Origin: Paraburkholderia phenoliruptrix
GTDB lineage: Bacteria > Pseudomonadota > Gammaproteobacteria > Burkholderiales > Burkholderiaceae
Direction of reading: 5' to 3'
Assembly: GCF_902859825.1 (NCBI RefSeq)
Contig: NZ_CADIKB010000006.1
Coordinates: 1 to 64,000 of the forward strand
DNA length: 64,000 nucleotides
The notes beneath the pieces were generated by a model. That model worked only from the letters and a program-made list of their open reading frames with translations. It did not search any database and was not told where the DNA came from. Numbering within the stretch: the stretch's first letter is position 1; each line of letters opens with the position of its first letter. The position numbers and the translations under genes were made by a program. Below, one piece after another: positions 9,549 to 19,209 of this stretch.

Positions 9549-9564
9549 TGGCATAGCCATTGCG
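9549..9564 (+). promoter_or_regulatory. Candidate sigma54 -24/-12 promoter
   Basis: TGGCATAGCCATTGCG places GG and GC exactly 10 bases apart and matches TGGCA-N6-TTGC. It points toward 9.6-10.1 kb, where a structured region and a small ORF at 10081 lie. The match is by eye only; chance occurrence is possible. Confidence 0.4.
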
Positions 9565-9745
9565 ATAAGCGAGTCACAGCGAATGTGTTGCTGCCCGTCA
9601 GCCGAGGAAGATGAGGCCGAAGCGAGGGAAAAGCCGAAACGACCGGCAGCAACAGAACGACTTCGTGGACGCGGCCGGGGAATGCCAATGCGTCTGACGA
9701 GGCTGCGGCGGGGCCACTGACAGACGGACGTCAAATAAGAGGGGC

Positions 9746-9771
9746 GAACAACCGATGCGAAGCGGTTGTTC
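9746..9771. repeat. Inverted repeat, 9-bp perfect arms
   Basis: GAACAACCG and CGGTTGTTC are separated by 8 bases, giving a compact hairpin. It is not followed directly by a T-run, so it is not a standard terminator; a T6 tract occurs about 35 bases further right. Confidence 0.65.
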
Positions 9772-9853
9772 TGCACCCGGCGACGCAAAGCTCTGACCTC
9801 GCCGGTTTTTTCGTCTGTGAAGGGGCAGGTGTTGGCTAAATAACGACAGGTAC

Positions 9854-9876
9854 CTCGCGCGAAACGTTTGCGCGAG
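9854..9876. repeat. Inverted repeat, 7-bp GC arms
   Basis: CTCGCGC and GCGCGAG flank a 9-base loop containing AAACGTTT. Its function is unknown. Confidence 0.55.
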
Positions 9877-10080
9877 CGACGTGCATAACAGGGAAGGGGC
9901 AGCGTACGGTCTGGACCAACCGGCGCGACGAAGCGGGGAGAAGGCCAAAGCCTCCATCAGAGAGGCGCAAATGCGAGGTGGACCGGGCGCCGTGTTCGCG
10001 CTGTCGCGTGGGCACGGCGGACCTGGAAGGCTGCAGCGCAGCCGTCAGCGTATCAGCGTGTCATTCGTACGGGGGATGTC

Positions 10081-10416
10081 ATGAAAACGCCAATTTATGG
10101 GCCGGCCCGCGCGCCGCGCCACGCCCAGTCAGCAACTTCAGCCACGGCAGCCACGTCAGCCACGTCAGCCACTCGATCTGCGGCGCCGGTCGTGCGTCTT
10201 CGTTATCGGGCCTACTTGGGCGCGCGGCGCGCAGGGTTCGCCGCGCCGCCCGTCGATCTGATGACGCTCGTGATTGCCGATGCGATCAAACGGCGCGCGC
10301 GGGCGGAGATTCAGCGCCCCGCGCTGCGCGACGCCTGCGAACTGCCGGTGGCGCAGGAGAGGAACGCCGGGTGCGATGCGGAGAGCCCCGCGTGGGAAGA
10401 CGGCGACCCGGACTGA
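10081..10416 (+). CDS. Small hypothetical protein, Ser/Ala/Thr repeat near N terminus
   Basis: A 111-residue ORF I do not recognise. Support for expression is the strong GGGGGA ribosome site about 5 bases before the ATG. The N-terminal third contains a SAT/AAT repeat, followed by a basic-hydrophobic middle (RLRYRAYLGARRAG) and an acidic tail ending DGDPD. No signal peptide or membrane segment is evident. It lies 160 bases upstream of the nicotinamide phosphoribosyltransferase gene and downstream of a sigma54-like promoter and two hairpins. It could be a spurious GC-rich frame; the ribosome site is the main argument for it. Confidence 0.4.
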   Translation: MKTPIYGPARAPRHAQSATSATAATSATSATRSAAPVVRLRYRAYLGARRAGFAAPPVDLMTLVIADAIKRRARAEIQRPALRDACELPVAQERNAGCDAESPAWEDGDPD

Positions 10417-10576
10417 CCAGCGCTTTGGACCGCTGCGCACGGCGGGCGCCGCATGCGCTCTGCATAAGTGTCGAACCAGACCTCGGAGTCGGCGCGGCAA
10501 CCGCACGCCGCGTGCTGCACGCTCGTGGCATCATGTAAAGCCAGTTTCTGTCGGCGAGCCGAGTGCGGGGTCCTCC

Positions 10577-12025
10577 ATGGCCAACGAGTTCAGCGGTCCT
10601 AGCGGCGTGTCTGCGATTCTCTCGAATCCGATTCTCAACACGGATTCATACAAGGCGTCGCATTATCTGCAGTATCCGCCGGAAGCGTCGGCGATGTTTT
10701 CCTACATCGAATCGCGCGGCGGGCGCTACGACCGTACGCTCTTTTTCGGCCTGCAGATGCTCATCAAGGCGTATCTGTGCCGGCCGATTACCGCGCCGAT
10801 GATCGACGAAGCCAAGGCATTCTTCGGTGCGCACGGCGAGCCGTTCAACGAAGCGGGCTGGCGCTACGTCGTGGAGCGTCACGGCGGTTATCTGCCGGTG
10901 CGCATTCGCGCGGTGCCTGAAGGTTCGGCGGTGCCCACGCATAACGTGCTCGTCACCGTGGAATGCGACGACCGCGAGGTTTTCTGGCTCGCGTCCTATC
11001 TCGAGACCCTGCTCTTGCGCGTGTGGTATCCGATCACGGTCGCAACGCAAAGCTGGCATCTGCGCAAGACGATCCGCGACTATCTGCTGAAGAGCAGTGA
11101 CGATCTGACCCAACTGCCGTTCAAGCTGCACGACTTCGGGGCGCGCGGCGTGTCGAGCGCGGAATCGGCGGCGATAGGCGGCGCGGCGCACCTCGTGAGT
11201 TTCATGGGATCGGATACGGTGCTCGGCGTGGTGGCCGCGAATCACTACTACAACGAGAGCATGGCTGCGTTTTCGGTGCCGGCCGCCGAACACAGCACGA
11301 TCACCTCATGGGGGCGCGAGCGCGAGACCGAGGCGTACCGGAACATGATCGCGAAGTTCGCAAGGCCGGGCGCAATCGTTTCCGTGGTGTCGGACTCCTA
11401 TGATCTGTTCGCGGCACTGAAAGTGTGGGGCACGGAGCTGAAGCAGGCGGTGCTCGATTCCGGCGGCACGCTCGTGATCCGCCCTGACTCCGGCGACCCG
11501 CGCAGCATCGTGCTGCAAACCTTGCGTGCGCTGGAGGCGTCGTTCGGATCCACGGTGAACAGCAAGGGGCGGCGCGTGTTGAACAACGTGCGCGTGATTC
11601 AGGGCGACGGCGTGAATCCGGACTCGCTCGAGGCCATTCTCGCCGCGATGGACCACGCGGGTTTTGCGGCGGACAACATCGTGTTCGGCATGGGCGGCGC
11701 GCTGTTGCAGCAGATCAATCGCGATACGCAGCGCTTTGCGATGAAATGTTCCGCCATCCGGCTCGGCGACGCCTGGCACGACGTGTCGAAAAACCCGGTC
11801 ACGGACACCACCAAGCGCTCCATGAAAGGGCGGCTGACGCTGCTCGTCAATCGTCGAACGGGCGAGTACCGCACCGCCACGCTGCCGCTCGCGCCGCAGG
11901 AGAACGCCGGCGCTGCCGCGGCGGATTGGCAGGACGCGATGGTCACGGTGTTCGATTCGGGCAAACTGCTGGTCGACGATTCGCTCTCCGCGATCCGCGC
12001 TCGCGCTCATGCGCACGAGGGCTAG
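10577..12025 (+). CDS. nadV: Nicotinamide phosphoribosyltransferase (NadV/NAMPT type)
   Basis: A 482-residue enzyme that joins nicotinamide and PRPP to make NMN, a one-step salvage route to NAD. NAMPT-type signatures are visible: NTDSYKASHYLQYP at the start, SYIESRGG, LHDFGARGVSS, SFMGSDTV, IRPDSGDP for phosphoribose binding and SKNPVTDTTKRSMKGRL near the C terminus. The length fits NAMPT/NadV (about 460-490) better than the nicotinate enzyme PncB (about 400). ATG 10577 follows a GCGGGG site and opens the conserved N terminus; an in-frame extension upstream to 10274 is rejected. No pnuC, Nudix or NrtR gene is beside it. Confidence 0.88.
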   Translation: MANEFSGPSGVSAILSNPILNTDSYKASHYLQYPPEASAMFSYIESRGGRYDRTLFFGLQMLIKAYLCRPITAPMIDEAKAFFGAHGEPFNEAGWRYVVERHGGYLPVRIRAVPEGSAVPTHNVLVTVECDDREVFWLASYLETLLLRVWYPITVATQSWHLRKTIRDYLLKSSDDLTQLPFKLHDFGARGVSSAESAAIGGAAHLVSFMGSDTVLGVVAANHYYNESMAAFSVPAAEHSTITSWGRERETEAYRNMIAKFARPGAIVSVVSDSYDLFAALKVWGTELKQAVLDSGGTLVIRPDSGDPRSIVLQTLRALEASFGSTVNSKGRRVLNNVRVIQGDGVNPDSLEAILAAMDHAGFAADNIVFGMGGALLQQINRDTQRFAMKCSAIRLGDAWHDVSKNPVTDTTKRSMKGRLTLLVNRRTGEYRTATLPLAPQENAGAAAADWQDAMVTVFDSGKLLVDDSLSAIRARAHAHEG

Positions 12026-12170
12026 CCCTTGGGCGTCCACGGGCGTGCGCGTTTCATTGGATACAATCCCGGTTCCGCACGTGTTCAGGAAGCGGACTTC
12101 CACAGCGGCTTAAAAAGCGGCTTGAAGTCGGTCACAAGCAGGCCTCGCGCAGCCTGAAGCAGGCCTTAAG

Positions 12171-12192
12171 CAGACACCAGGCAGACACCAGG
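12171..12192. repeat. 11-bp tandem repeat, two copies
   Basis: CAGACACCAGG occurs twice head-to-tail in the 218-base gap before the SnoaL-like gene. Confidence 0.8.
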
Positions 12193-12243
12193 CACGCAGC
12201 AAAGCAACGCTTCGAAGCAGCCGGCAACCCATTACCAGAACAA

Positions 12244-12723
12244 ATGAGCCATCCCAACACTCAAGTGATCGAACGCTTTTACACGGCGTTCCAGCGGCGC
12301 GATGCCAAGACCATGATTGCCTGCTACGCGGACGACGTCGTCTTCAGCGACCCCGCGTTCGGCGAATTGCGCGGTGACGAGGTGCGCGACATGTGGCGCA
12401 TGCTCGTCACGCGCGCGCAGGATTTTTCGCTGACCTTTGACAGCGTGGAAGCCGACGAGCACAGCGGTCGCGCGCATTGGACCGCGGGCTATGTGTTCAG
12501 TCAGACGGGCCGCCCGGTGGTCAATCATGTCGAGGCGCGCTTTGCGTTTCGCGATGGGCTCATCGTCGCGCATCGCGACAGTTTCGATTTGTGGGCATGG
12601 ATGCGTCAGGCGTTGGGCGCGCGCGGGGCATTGCTCGGCTGGTCGCCGCTCGTGCAGCGCACGATCCGCGCGCGGGCGAGGAAGGGGCTCGAGATTTACC
12701 GGCGCCAGGAACATAACGTCTGA
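12244..12723 (+). CDS. SnoaL/NTF2-like fold protein
   Basis: A 159-residue protein with the NTF2/SnoaL alpha+beta cone pattern: an N-terminal helix (NTQVIERFYTAFQRRDAKTM), then ACYADDVVFSDPAF and the late strands containing VNHVEARFAFRDGLIVAHRDSFD. Such proteins are small cyclases, isomerases or binding domains; the reaction is not predictable here. ATG 12244 starts the conserved helix, while the frame extends upstream into the preceding gene's shadow. Its stop directly abuts an ATG of the dioxygenase frame, suggesting cotranscription with that gene. Confidence 0.8.
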   Translation: MSHPNTQVIERFYTAFQRRDAKTMIACYADDVVFSDPAFGELRGDEVRDMWRMLVTRAQDFSLTFDSVEADEHSGRAHWTAGYVFSQTGRPVVNHVEARFAFRDGLIVAHRDSFDLWAWMRQALGARGALLGWSPLVQRTIRARARKGLEIYRRQEHNV

Positions 12724-12777
12724 ATGCGGGCCTCGGCCGATGCACTATTCTTGTTTTATCCAACAGCGGGGACAGGT

Positions 12778-13680
12778 ATGCCGGTAGTGGATGCCGCATG
12801 GCAGGAATGGCTGCGTACCAACGCGGCGCGCGGCTGCACCATGGATTCGATGATCGAGGCCATGGTGCAGGCCGGCTTTGCCGCGGACGCCGCAAGCGAA
12901 GCGGTGCGCGGCGCGTTCGGCCTGAGCGCGTCCGCCACGTCGGCGGCGGCGAGCTCCGCGGCCTCGGCGGGCGGAACGGAAGCCGCGCTGCCGCAGGCTG
13001 CGCAGCAGGCGCGCTCAGCCTATCAATACGACGCGGGCCCCGTCGCGCCGGGCAATACGATTCGCGCCTTCGACCGCGACGTGCAGGTGTTGATGCGCTG
13101 CGACCGCCCGCAGGTGATCGTGTTCGCGAACGTGCTCTCGCCGGAGGAATGCAACGAGGTGATCGAGCGTTCGCGGCATCGGCTGAAACGTTCGACCATC
13201 GTCGATCCGGCGACCGGCCAGGAAGGCGTGATCCGCAATCGCACCAGCGAGGGCATCTGGTACCAACGCGGAGAAGACGCGTTTATCGAGCGGCTGGACC
13301 AGCGTATTGCGAGCCTGATGAACTGGCCGGTCGAGAACGGCGAGGGCTTGCAGATCCTCCACTACGGCCCGACCGGCGAATACCGGCCGCATTTCGACTA
13401 TTTTCCGCCCGATCAGCCCGGCAGCGCAGTGCACACCGCGCGCGGCGGGCAACGCGTCGCGACGCTCGTCGTCTATCTGAACGACGTGGCCGACGGCGGC
13501 GAAACGATCTTTCCGGCAGCGGGTTTGTCCGTGGCCGCGAAGCAGGGCGGCGCGGTGTACTTCCGCTATATGAACGGCCAGCGCCAGCTCGATCCGCTGA
13601 CCTTGCACGGCGGCGCGCCGGTGCGTGCCGGTGACAAGTGGATCATGACCAAATGGATGCGCGAGCGCGCATACGTCTGA
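12778..13680 (+). CDS. Prolyl-4-hydroxylase-like 2OG-Fe(II) oxygenase
   Basis: A 300-residue Fe(II)/2-oxoglutarate dioxygenase of the P4H class. The iron ligands fit H205 and D207 (RPHFDYF) and H277 (TLHGGAPV), and K287 (GDKWIMTKW) fits the 2-oxoglutarate carboxylate binder. The jelly-roll core contains LVVYLND and GGETIFP. An N-terminal helical segment (WQEWLRTNAARGC) and an Ala/Ser-rich linker at about 50-80 precede the core. ATG 12778 has a GGGGACAG ribosome site; the frame also has an ATG at 12724 directly after the upstream stop, which would add 18 residues. The protein substrate is unknown. Confidence 0.87.
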   Translation: MPVVDAAWQEWLRTNAARGCTMDSMIEAMVQAGFAADAASEAVRGAFGLSASATSAAASSAASAGGTEAALPQAAQQARSAYQYDAGPVAPGNTIRAFDRDVQVLMRCDRPQVIVFANVLSPEECNEVIERSRHRLKRSTIVDPATGQEGVIRNRTSEGIWYQRGEDAFIERLDQRIASLMNWPVENGEGLQILHYGPTGEYRPHFDYFPPDQPGSAVHTARGGQRVATLVVYLNDVADGGETIFPAAGLSVAAKQGGAVYFRYMNGQRQLDPLTLHGGAPVRAGDKWIMTKWMRERAYV

Positions 13681-13755
13681 TGGCGGCCGTGCCGCGCGCC
13701 GCGGCCGGCGCCGGTTCGCTTGTCGGTTCGTTTGCCGGTGATTGCGCCGGGCTCG

Positions 13756-14193
13756 TCAGGCGCTTCGGTAAACGTCCGGGTTATGCACTTCCATGAAAAG
13801 CCCAGGGTTCGACAAAGCCTTGAACCCGTGCGGCCGATACACATGGTGCGCGTCCGTCGTCGCCAGCATGATTCTTCTCAGGCCCTGCAGCGACTCGCTC
13901 GCAAAGAGCTGCGCGAGCAACGCATGTGCATAGCCTTTGCCGCGATACGACGGCAGCACGAAGACATCGCATAAATAGGCAAACGTCGCATGGTCCGTGA
14001 CGACGCGCGCGAACGCCACCTGCCTGCCGCCGACATAGCCGCCCACGCACAGCGAGCCGGCAATCGCGCGTTCGAGCGTCTCGCGCGGCATGCCCTTGGC
14101 CCACGGCGTTTCCTGCGAGAGAAACGCATGCACCATGTCGATGTCGAGTTCGTCTTTATTGCTCGAAATTCGCAGCTCGTTGAGAGTCGTCAC
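13756..14193 (-). CDS. GNAT family N-acetyltransferase
   Basis: A 145-residue acetyl-CoA-dependent acetyltransferase. The core GNAT fold is seen in VAFARVVTDHATFAYLCDVFVLPSYRGKGYAHALL, where RGKGYA forms the pyrophosphate-binding loop. The start is a GTG at 14193 with AGGAG 5 bases upstream; the frame runs further upstream but without support. It lies 25 bases downstream of the MFS pump gene on the same strand, so the two are probably cotranscribed. A small-molecule acetyltransferase beside a drug-type pump would fit a detoxification pair, but this is inference. Confidence 0.85.
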   Translation of the reverse strand: MTTLNELRISSNKDELDIDMVHAFLSQETPWAKGMPRETLERAIAGSLCVGGYVGGRQVAFARVVTDHATFAYLCDVFVLPSYRGKGYAHALLAQLFASESLQGLRRIMLATTDAHHVYRPHGFKALSNPGLFMEVHNPDVYRSA

Positions 14194-14218
14194 GTGGTCT
14201 CCTGATTGCTGGTGCAGC

Positions 14219-15658
14219 TCAGCCTTTCGCGGGATCTTCCGCGCCGCGCGAGCCGCCGCCGATGCTCTGGCCGGCGTCGCGCGCAAGGCCCATGTAGCCG
14301 ATCACCGACAGAAGCGTCAGCACGCCCGCCAGCAGAAACGCGAGGCGGAAATCGTCGAGCGTGAAGACGTGGCCGGGCGTCTGGCCGTTGAAGAATGCGG
14401 CGGCGCGCAGCGACACCGCGCCGAACGCAATGCCGAGGCCGATCGTCATTTGCGCCGCGGCGCTCCAGAGGGTGCTGGCCGCGCTCATTTGCGGCTGCGC
14501 GACGTCGGCATAGGCGAGCGTCGCGAGCGTCGAAAACTGCATGGAGCGCGCCACGCCGTAGACGAACACCACGATCAGCACGAGCGCGAGCGGCATCTCG
14601 GGCGTCAGCAAGCCGCACGCGATGATGAAGATGCCGGCCACCGTCACGTCCACGATCGACACCATGCGAAAGCCGAAGCGCTGCAGGATGCGCGTGGTGA
14701 GCGCCTTCATGCCGAGATTGCCGAGCGCGCTCGCGAGCAGCAGCAGCCCCGACTTGAACGCCGACAAGCCGAAGCCGACCTGGAACAGCAGCGGCATCAG
14801 ATAAGGCACGGCGCCGATGCCGATACGCGTGAACGAGCCGGTCACGACGGTGACCGAAAACGTCGGAATCTTGAGCGTGGAGACGTCGATGAGCGGATGC
14901 GGATGGCGCTTCGCATGCTGGAACGCGACGACCCCGACGACCAGGCCCGCGGCGATAATCGCGCCGGCGATCCAGGGATTTTCGGCAGGCTGGCTCGCCA
15001 GTTCCGCGCCGTACAGGATCGCGGTGAGCGCCGTGCCGCTCAGCAGCAGGCCCACCACGTCGAGCGGCTTGCGCTCGCTGCCGCGCAGGTTCGGCACCAT
15101 GGCGAGCGCGACGGCCATTGCGGCGAGGCCGAACGGCACGTTGAGCAGGAAAATCCAGCGCCACGACGCGTAAGTCGTGATGAAGCCGCCGATCGGCGGG
15201 CCGACCACCGGCGCCGCAATGGCCGGCCACGTGATGGTGGAAATGGCCTGCATCATGCGGCTCTTTTCGGTGCTGCGGACGACGATCAGCCGGCCCACCG
15301 GCACCATCATGGCACCGCCGATGCCTTGCAGCAGGCGCGCGGCGGTGAATTCGGCGACGTTCTGCGAGAGGCCGCACAGCACGGAGGCCGCCGTGAACAC
15401 GCCGATCGCCGTGAAGAAGACGGTGCGCGAGCCGCAGCGGTCGGCAATCCAGCCGCTTGCCGGAATAAAGATAGCCAGCGCCAGCATGTAGGCCGTCATG
15501 CCGAGACTCACGCTGTTCGGCCCGACGCCGAACGAGTGCGCCATCTGCGGCAACGCGGTCGCGATCACCGTGGTGTCGAGATACTCCATGAAAAACGTGG
15601 CCGCGACGATGTAGGGCAGCCAGCCGACATGCTTGTCACGCGCGCTCGCTGCGCTCAT
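14219..15658 (-). CDS. MFS drug efflux transporter, DHA2/EmrB-type
   Basis: A 479-residue inner-membrane proton-drug antiporter. Family features are FMEYLDTTVIATALPQM in helix 1, GWIADRCGSRTVF in the motif A loop, RLLQGIGGAMMVP in helix 4 and the motif C-like APVVGPPIGGFITTYASWRWIF. About 13-14 hydrophobic helices are expected. The ATG at 15658 overlaps the stop of a 37-codon upstream ORF (ATGA), suggesting translational coupling. No membrane-fusion partner is adjacent, so it either works alone or the partner is elsewhere. The substrate is unknown. Confidence 0.87.
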   Translation of the reverse strand: MSAASARDKHVGWLPYIVAATFFMEYLDTTVIATALPQMAHSFGVGPNSVSLGMTAYMLALAIFIPASGWIADRCGSRTVFFTAIGVFTAASVLCGLSQNVAEFTAARLLQGIGGAMMVPVGRLIVVRSTEKSRMMQAISTITWPAIAAPVVGPPIGGFITTYASWRWIFLLNVPFGLAAMAVALAMVPNLRGSERKPLDVVGLLLSGTALTAILYGAELASQPAENPWIAGAIIAAGLVVGVVAFQHAKRHPHPLIDVSTLKIPTFSVTVVTGSFTRIGIGAVPYLMPLLFQVGFGLSAFKSGLLLLASALGNLGMKALTTRILQRFGFRMVSIVDVTVAGIFIIACGLLTPEMPLALVLIVVFVYGVARSMQFSTLATLAYADVAQPQMSAASTLWSAAAQMTIGLGIAFGAVSLRAAAFFNGQTPGHVFTLDDFRLAFLLAGVLTLLSVIGYMGLARDAGQSIGGGSRGAEDPAKG

Positions 15659-15768
15659 CGCCGGGCCCCCGGCAGCTTGCGCGTGAGAGCGTCGTCGGAG
15701 CGTGCGTGAATAACGCAGGCGGCAACGCCGCGCGCAGTGCAACTGACTCGCGATGTGATGGGCTTCAT
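15655..15768 (-). CDS. Candidate 37-residue leader peptide coupled to the MFS gene
   Basis: A short ORF beginning MKPITSRVSCTARG. It has an AAAGG-like ribosome site about 9 bases before its ATG, and its TGA overlaps the MFS start as ATGA. Residues include two Cys and seven Arg; no membrane segment is evident. The position and coupling are typical of regulatory leader ORFs ahead of efflux genes, but nothing else proves expression. Confidence 0.4.
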   Translation of the reverse strand: MKPITSRVSCTARGVAACVIHARSDDALTRKLPGARR

Positions 15769-15998
15769 TGTTTGACTACCTTTCGAATACGTGTGTGCGC
15801 CGTTCAACAAGCCGCTACGTCGAGTCCGGACGTCGCCGGATAGCGACCTTTTCCGGCCGGCCTTGAATCCTAGCGCAATCCCGCCTCGCGCATCGGCAAG
15901 CCCCGCACGCTGACCGCAACTTTGCGCACAGTGTCTGTGCGAAGCACGGCGCGTGCCGTTCCGCGCGCGAGGCAACACGTTCCGAAGAGGCGCGCCGC
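15769..15998. other. Intergenic region between lyase and leader ORF
   Basis: About 230 bases downstream of the lyase gene and upstream of the leader ORF and pump on the same strand. I see no clear terminator or further gene. The pump promoter should lie here. Confidence 0.5.
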
Positions 15999-16880
15999 TC
16001 AGTCTTTCGCGGCGTATTCGCGGTCGAGCCGGTCGTAGAGCGGCTTGTTCACGAGCCGCTGGCGCTCGCTGAACGGCGCGACGAGCGTCGCGTCTTCGTC
16101 GAGGCGGCCGTTCGCCTGAAGGCTGCCGAGCGCGCGCTGCATGCCGAGCACCGCGCCTTGCAGCGCCGCGTTCGCGTAGAGCACGATGCCGTAGCCGAGC
16201 TTCGCAAGCGCCTCGCGCGACTGGACCGGCGTTTTGCCGCCGATCACGATGTTGATCAACTGCGGCGTCTCGAAGAGCGACGGCAGGCGCTCGATGTCCG
16301 CGAGCGATTCGGTGGCCTCGATGAACAGAATGTCTGCCCCCGCCTCGATAAAGCGGTGACCGCGCTCGATCGCGTCTTCGATACCGTGCACGGCCGCGGC
16401 GTCGGTGCGGGCCATGATCTGCAGATTGCCGTCCTCGCGGGCATCGACGGCAGCGCGGATCTTGCCGGCCATTTCGCTCGCGCTGATCACTTCCTTGCCG
16501 GAGAAGTGGCCGCACTTCTTCGGCATGATCTGGTCTTCGAACTGGATCACGTCGGCGCCGCTGCGCTCCAGCACCCGCACGGTCTGGCGCACGTTCAACG
16601 CGTTCCCGAAGCCCGTGTCGGCGTCGACGATGAGCGGCAGCGCCACCGCGTCGCGAATCCGCGCGGTGTGCTCGGCGACTTCGGCAAGTCCAATGAAACC
16701 AAGGTCCGGCAAGCCGAGCGACATGTTCGTGACGCCCGCGCCGGTGATGTAAATGGCCTCGAAGCCCGCATCCTCGATGACGCGCGCGCTCATCGCATTG
16801 AAGGCGCCCGGCACGAGCAGGCCCTGGCGTTGGTTGACTTTGGCGCGGAAGGCGGCGCGGCGCGTGGCGGAAGTGGTCAT
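15999..16880 (-). CDS. Isocitrate lyase/PEP mutase-family lyase (PrpB-like)
   Basis: A 293-residue (beta/alpha)8 enzyme that cleaves or forms C-C (or P-C) bonds next to carboxylates. Metal-binding acids are seen at D86/D88 (VDADTG) and E115, and the active-site loop is KKCGHFSGK at 121-129 with C123 as the general acid/base expected in lyases. PrpB usually has KRCGH; the KKCGH form also occurs in dimethylmalate lyase and related enzymes, so the exact substrate is open. ATG 16880 is preceded by a GGAG about 10 bases away. It is divergent from a PrpR-type regulator with a palindrome and sigma54-like promoter between, which supports propionate- or methylcitrate-type control. No prpC or prpD is adjacent. 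Confidence 0.82.
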   Translation of the reverse strand: MTTSATRRAAFRAKVNQRQGLLVPGAFNAMSARVIEDAGFEAIYITGAGVTNMSLGLPDLGFIGLAEVAEHTARIRDAVALPLIVDADTGFGNALNVRQTVRVLERSGADVIQFEDQIMPKKCGHFSGKEVISASEMAGKIRAAVDAREDGNLQIMARTDAAAVHGIEDAIERGHRFIEAGADILFIEATESLADIERLPSLFETPQLINIVIGGKTPVQSREALAKLGYGIVLYANAALQGAVLGMQRALGSLQANGRLDEDATLVAPFSERQRLVNKPLYDRLDREYAAKD

Positions 16881-16929
16881 GACGGTGGGTCTCCGGAAAG
16901 GTTGAGAGCGGCTGACGACGCGCTTAAGC

Positions 16930-16944
16930 GCAGAAACTATGCCA
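16930..16944 (-). promoter_or_regulatory. Candidate sigma54 -24/-12 promoter for the lyase gene
   Basis: Read on the minus strand, TGGCATAGTTTCTGC has GG and GC exactly 10 bases apart. The expected start point is near 16918, giving a leader of about 38 bases to ATG 16880. A palindromic site lies about 90-115 bases upstream and a sigma54 activator gene is divergent, a coherent arrangement. Confidence 0.55.
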
Positions 16945-17033
16945 TTGATGATGCGGCGAAAGGCTTTTGCTTTGAAATCAGCCATTTGCAGCCAGACCGG
17001 ACGCTGCGCCGTTTCGTGGCACAATGGCCGGAT

Positions 17034-17059
17034 CGTTCCATGAAACGTTTCATGGAACG
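17034..17059. promoter_or_regulatory. 26-bp perfect palindrome, likely PrpR-type activator site
   Basis: Arms CGTTCCATGAAAC and GTTTCATGGAACG meet without a spacer, a perfect 26-bp dyad. A further GTTTCAT half lies directly to the right (17058-17065). It sits 42 bases upstream of the regulator start and about 90 bases upstream of the lyase's sigma54-like promoter, where an enhancer site would be expected. Confidence 0.65.
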
Positions 17060-17100
17060 TTTCATTGCTGGCCTTGCTTGCCGCAGCCCGGAGACTCCGC

Positions 17101-19086
<1,986 letters not shown>

Positions 19087-19104
19087 GCGCAGGTCTGGAA
19101 GTAG

Positions 19105-19119
19105 ATAGATGTAATCTAT
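19105..19119 (+). promoter_or_regulatory. OxyR-type binding site upstream of ahpC
   Basis: ATAGATGTAATCTAT fits the OxyR half-site pattern ATAG-N7-CTAT exactly and extends to a 17-bp dyad, GATAGAT-GTA-ATCTATC. It ends 22 bases before a -35-like element. OxyR control of ahpC is well known in proteobacteria. Confidence 0.7.
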
Positions 19120-19141
19120 CAAGAGAATTAAAACAATCCAC

Positions 19142-19170
19142 TTTACCTATTAAGCGCGGTCTGAGATACT
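19142..19170 (+). promoter_or_regulatory. Sigma70-like promoter of ahpC
   Basis: TTTACC (-35-like) and GATACT (-10-like) are separated by 17 bases, each matching 4 of 6 consensus positions. They lie directly downstream of the OxyR-type site and about 40 bases before the ahpC ATG. Confidence 0.5.
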
Positions 19171-19209
19171 GACTCCACTTTCCCACCACTCAGAAAGAGG
19201 ACTCAGCAA

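Larger units (their letters stand above)
8839..10080. other. 1.2-kb non-coding region with several hairpins
   Basis: No convincing coding region here: open frames on both strands lack family features and plausible composition. It holds a 14-bp tandem repeat (8891-8918), three inverted repeats (8921-8955, 9746-9771, 9854-9876) and a sigma54-like promoter (9549-9564) pointing right. The part from 8950 to 9450 appears more AT-rich than its neighbours. It may hold the regulator's own promoter and possibly an RNA, but I cannot identify one. Confidence 0.55.

Noticed and set aside
10522-10560. Sigma54-like TGGCATCATG element before the NAMPT gene
   Set aside because: GG to GC spacing is 11, not 10, and the rest of the -12 element is poor.
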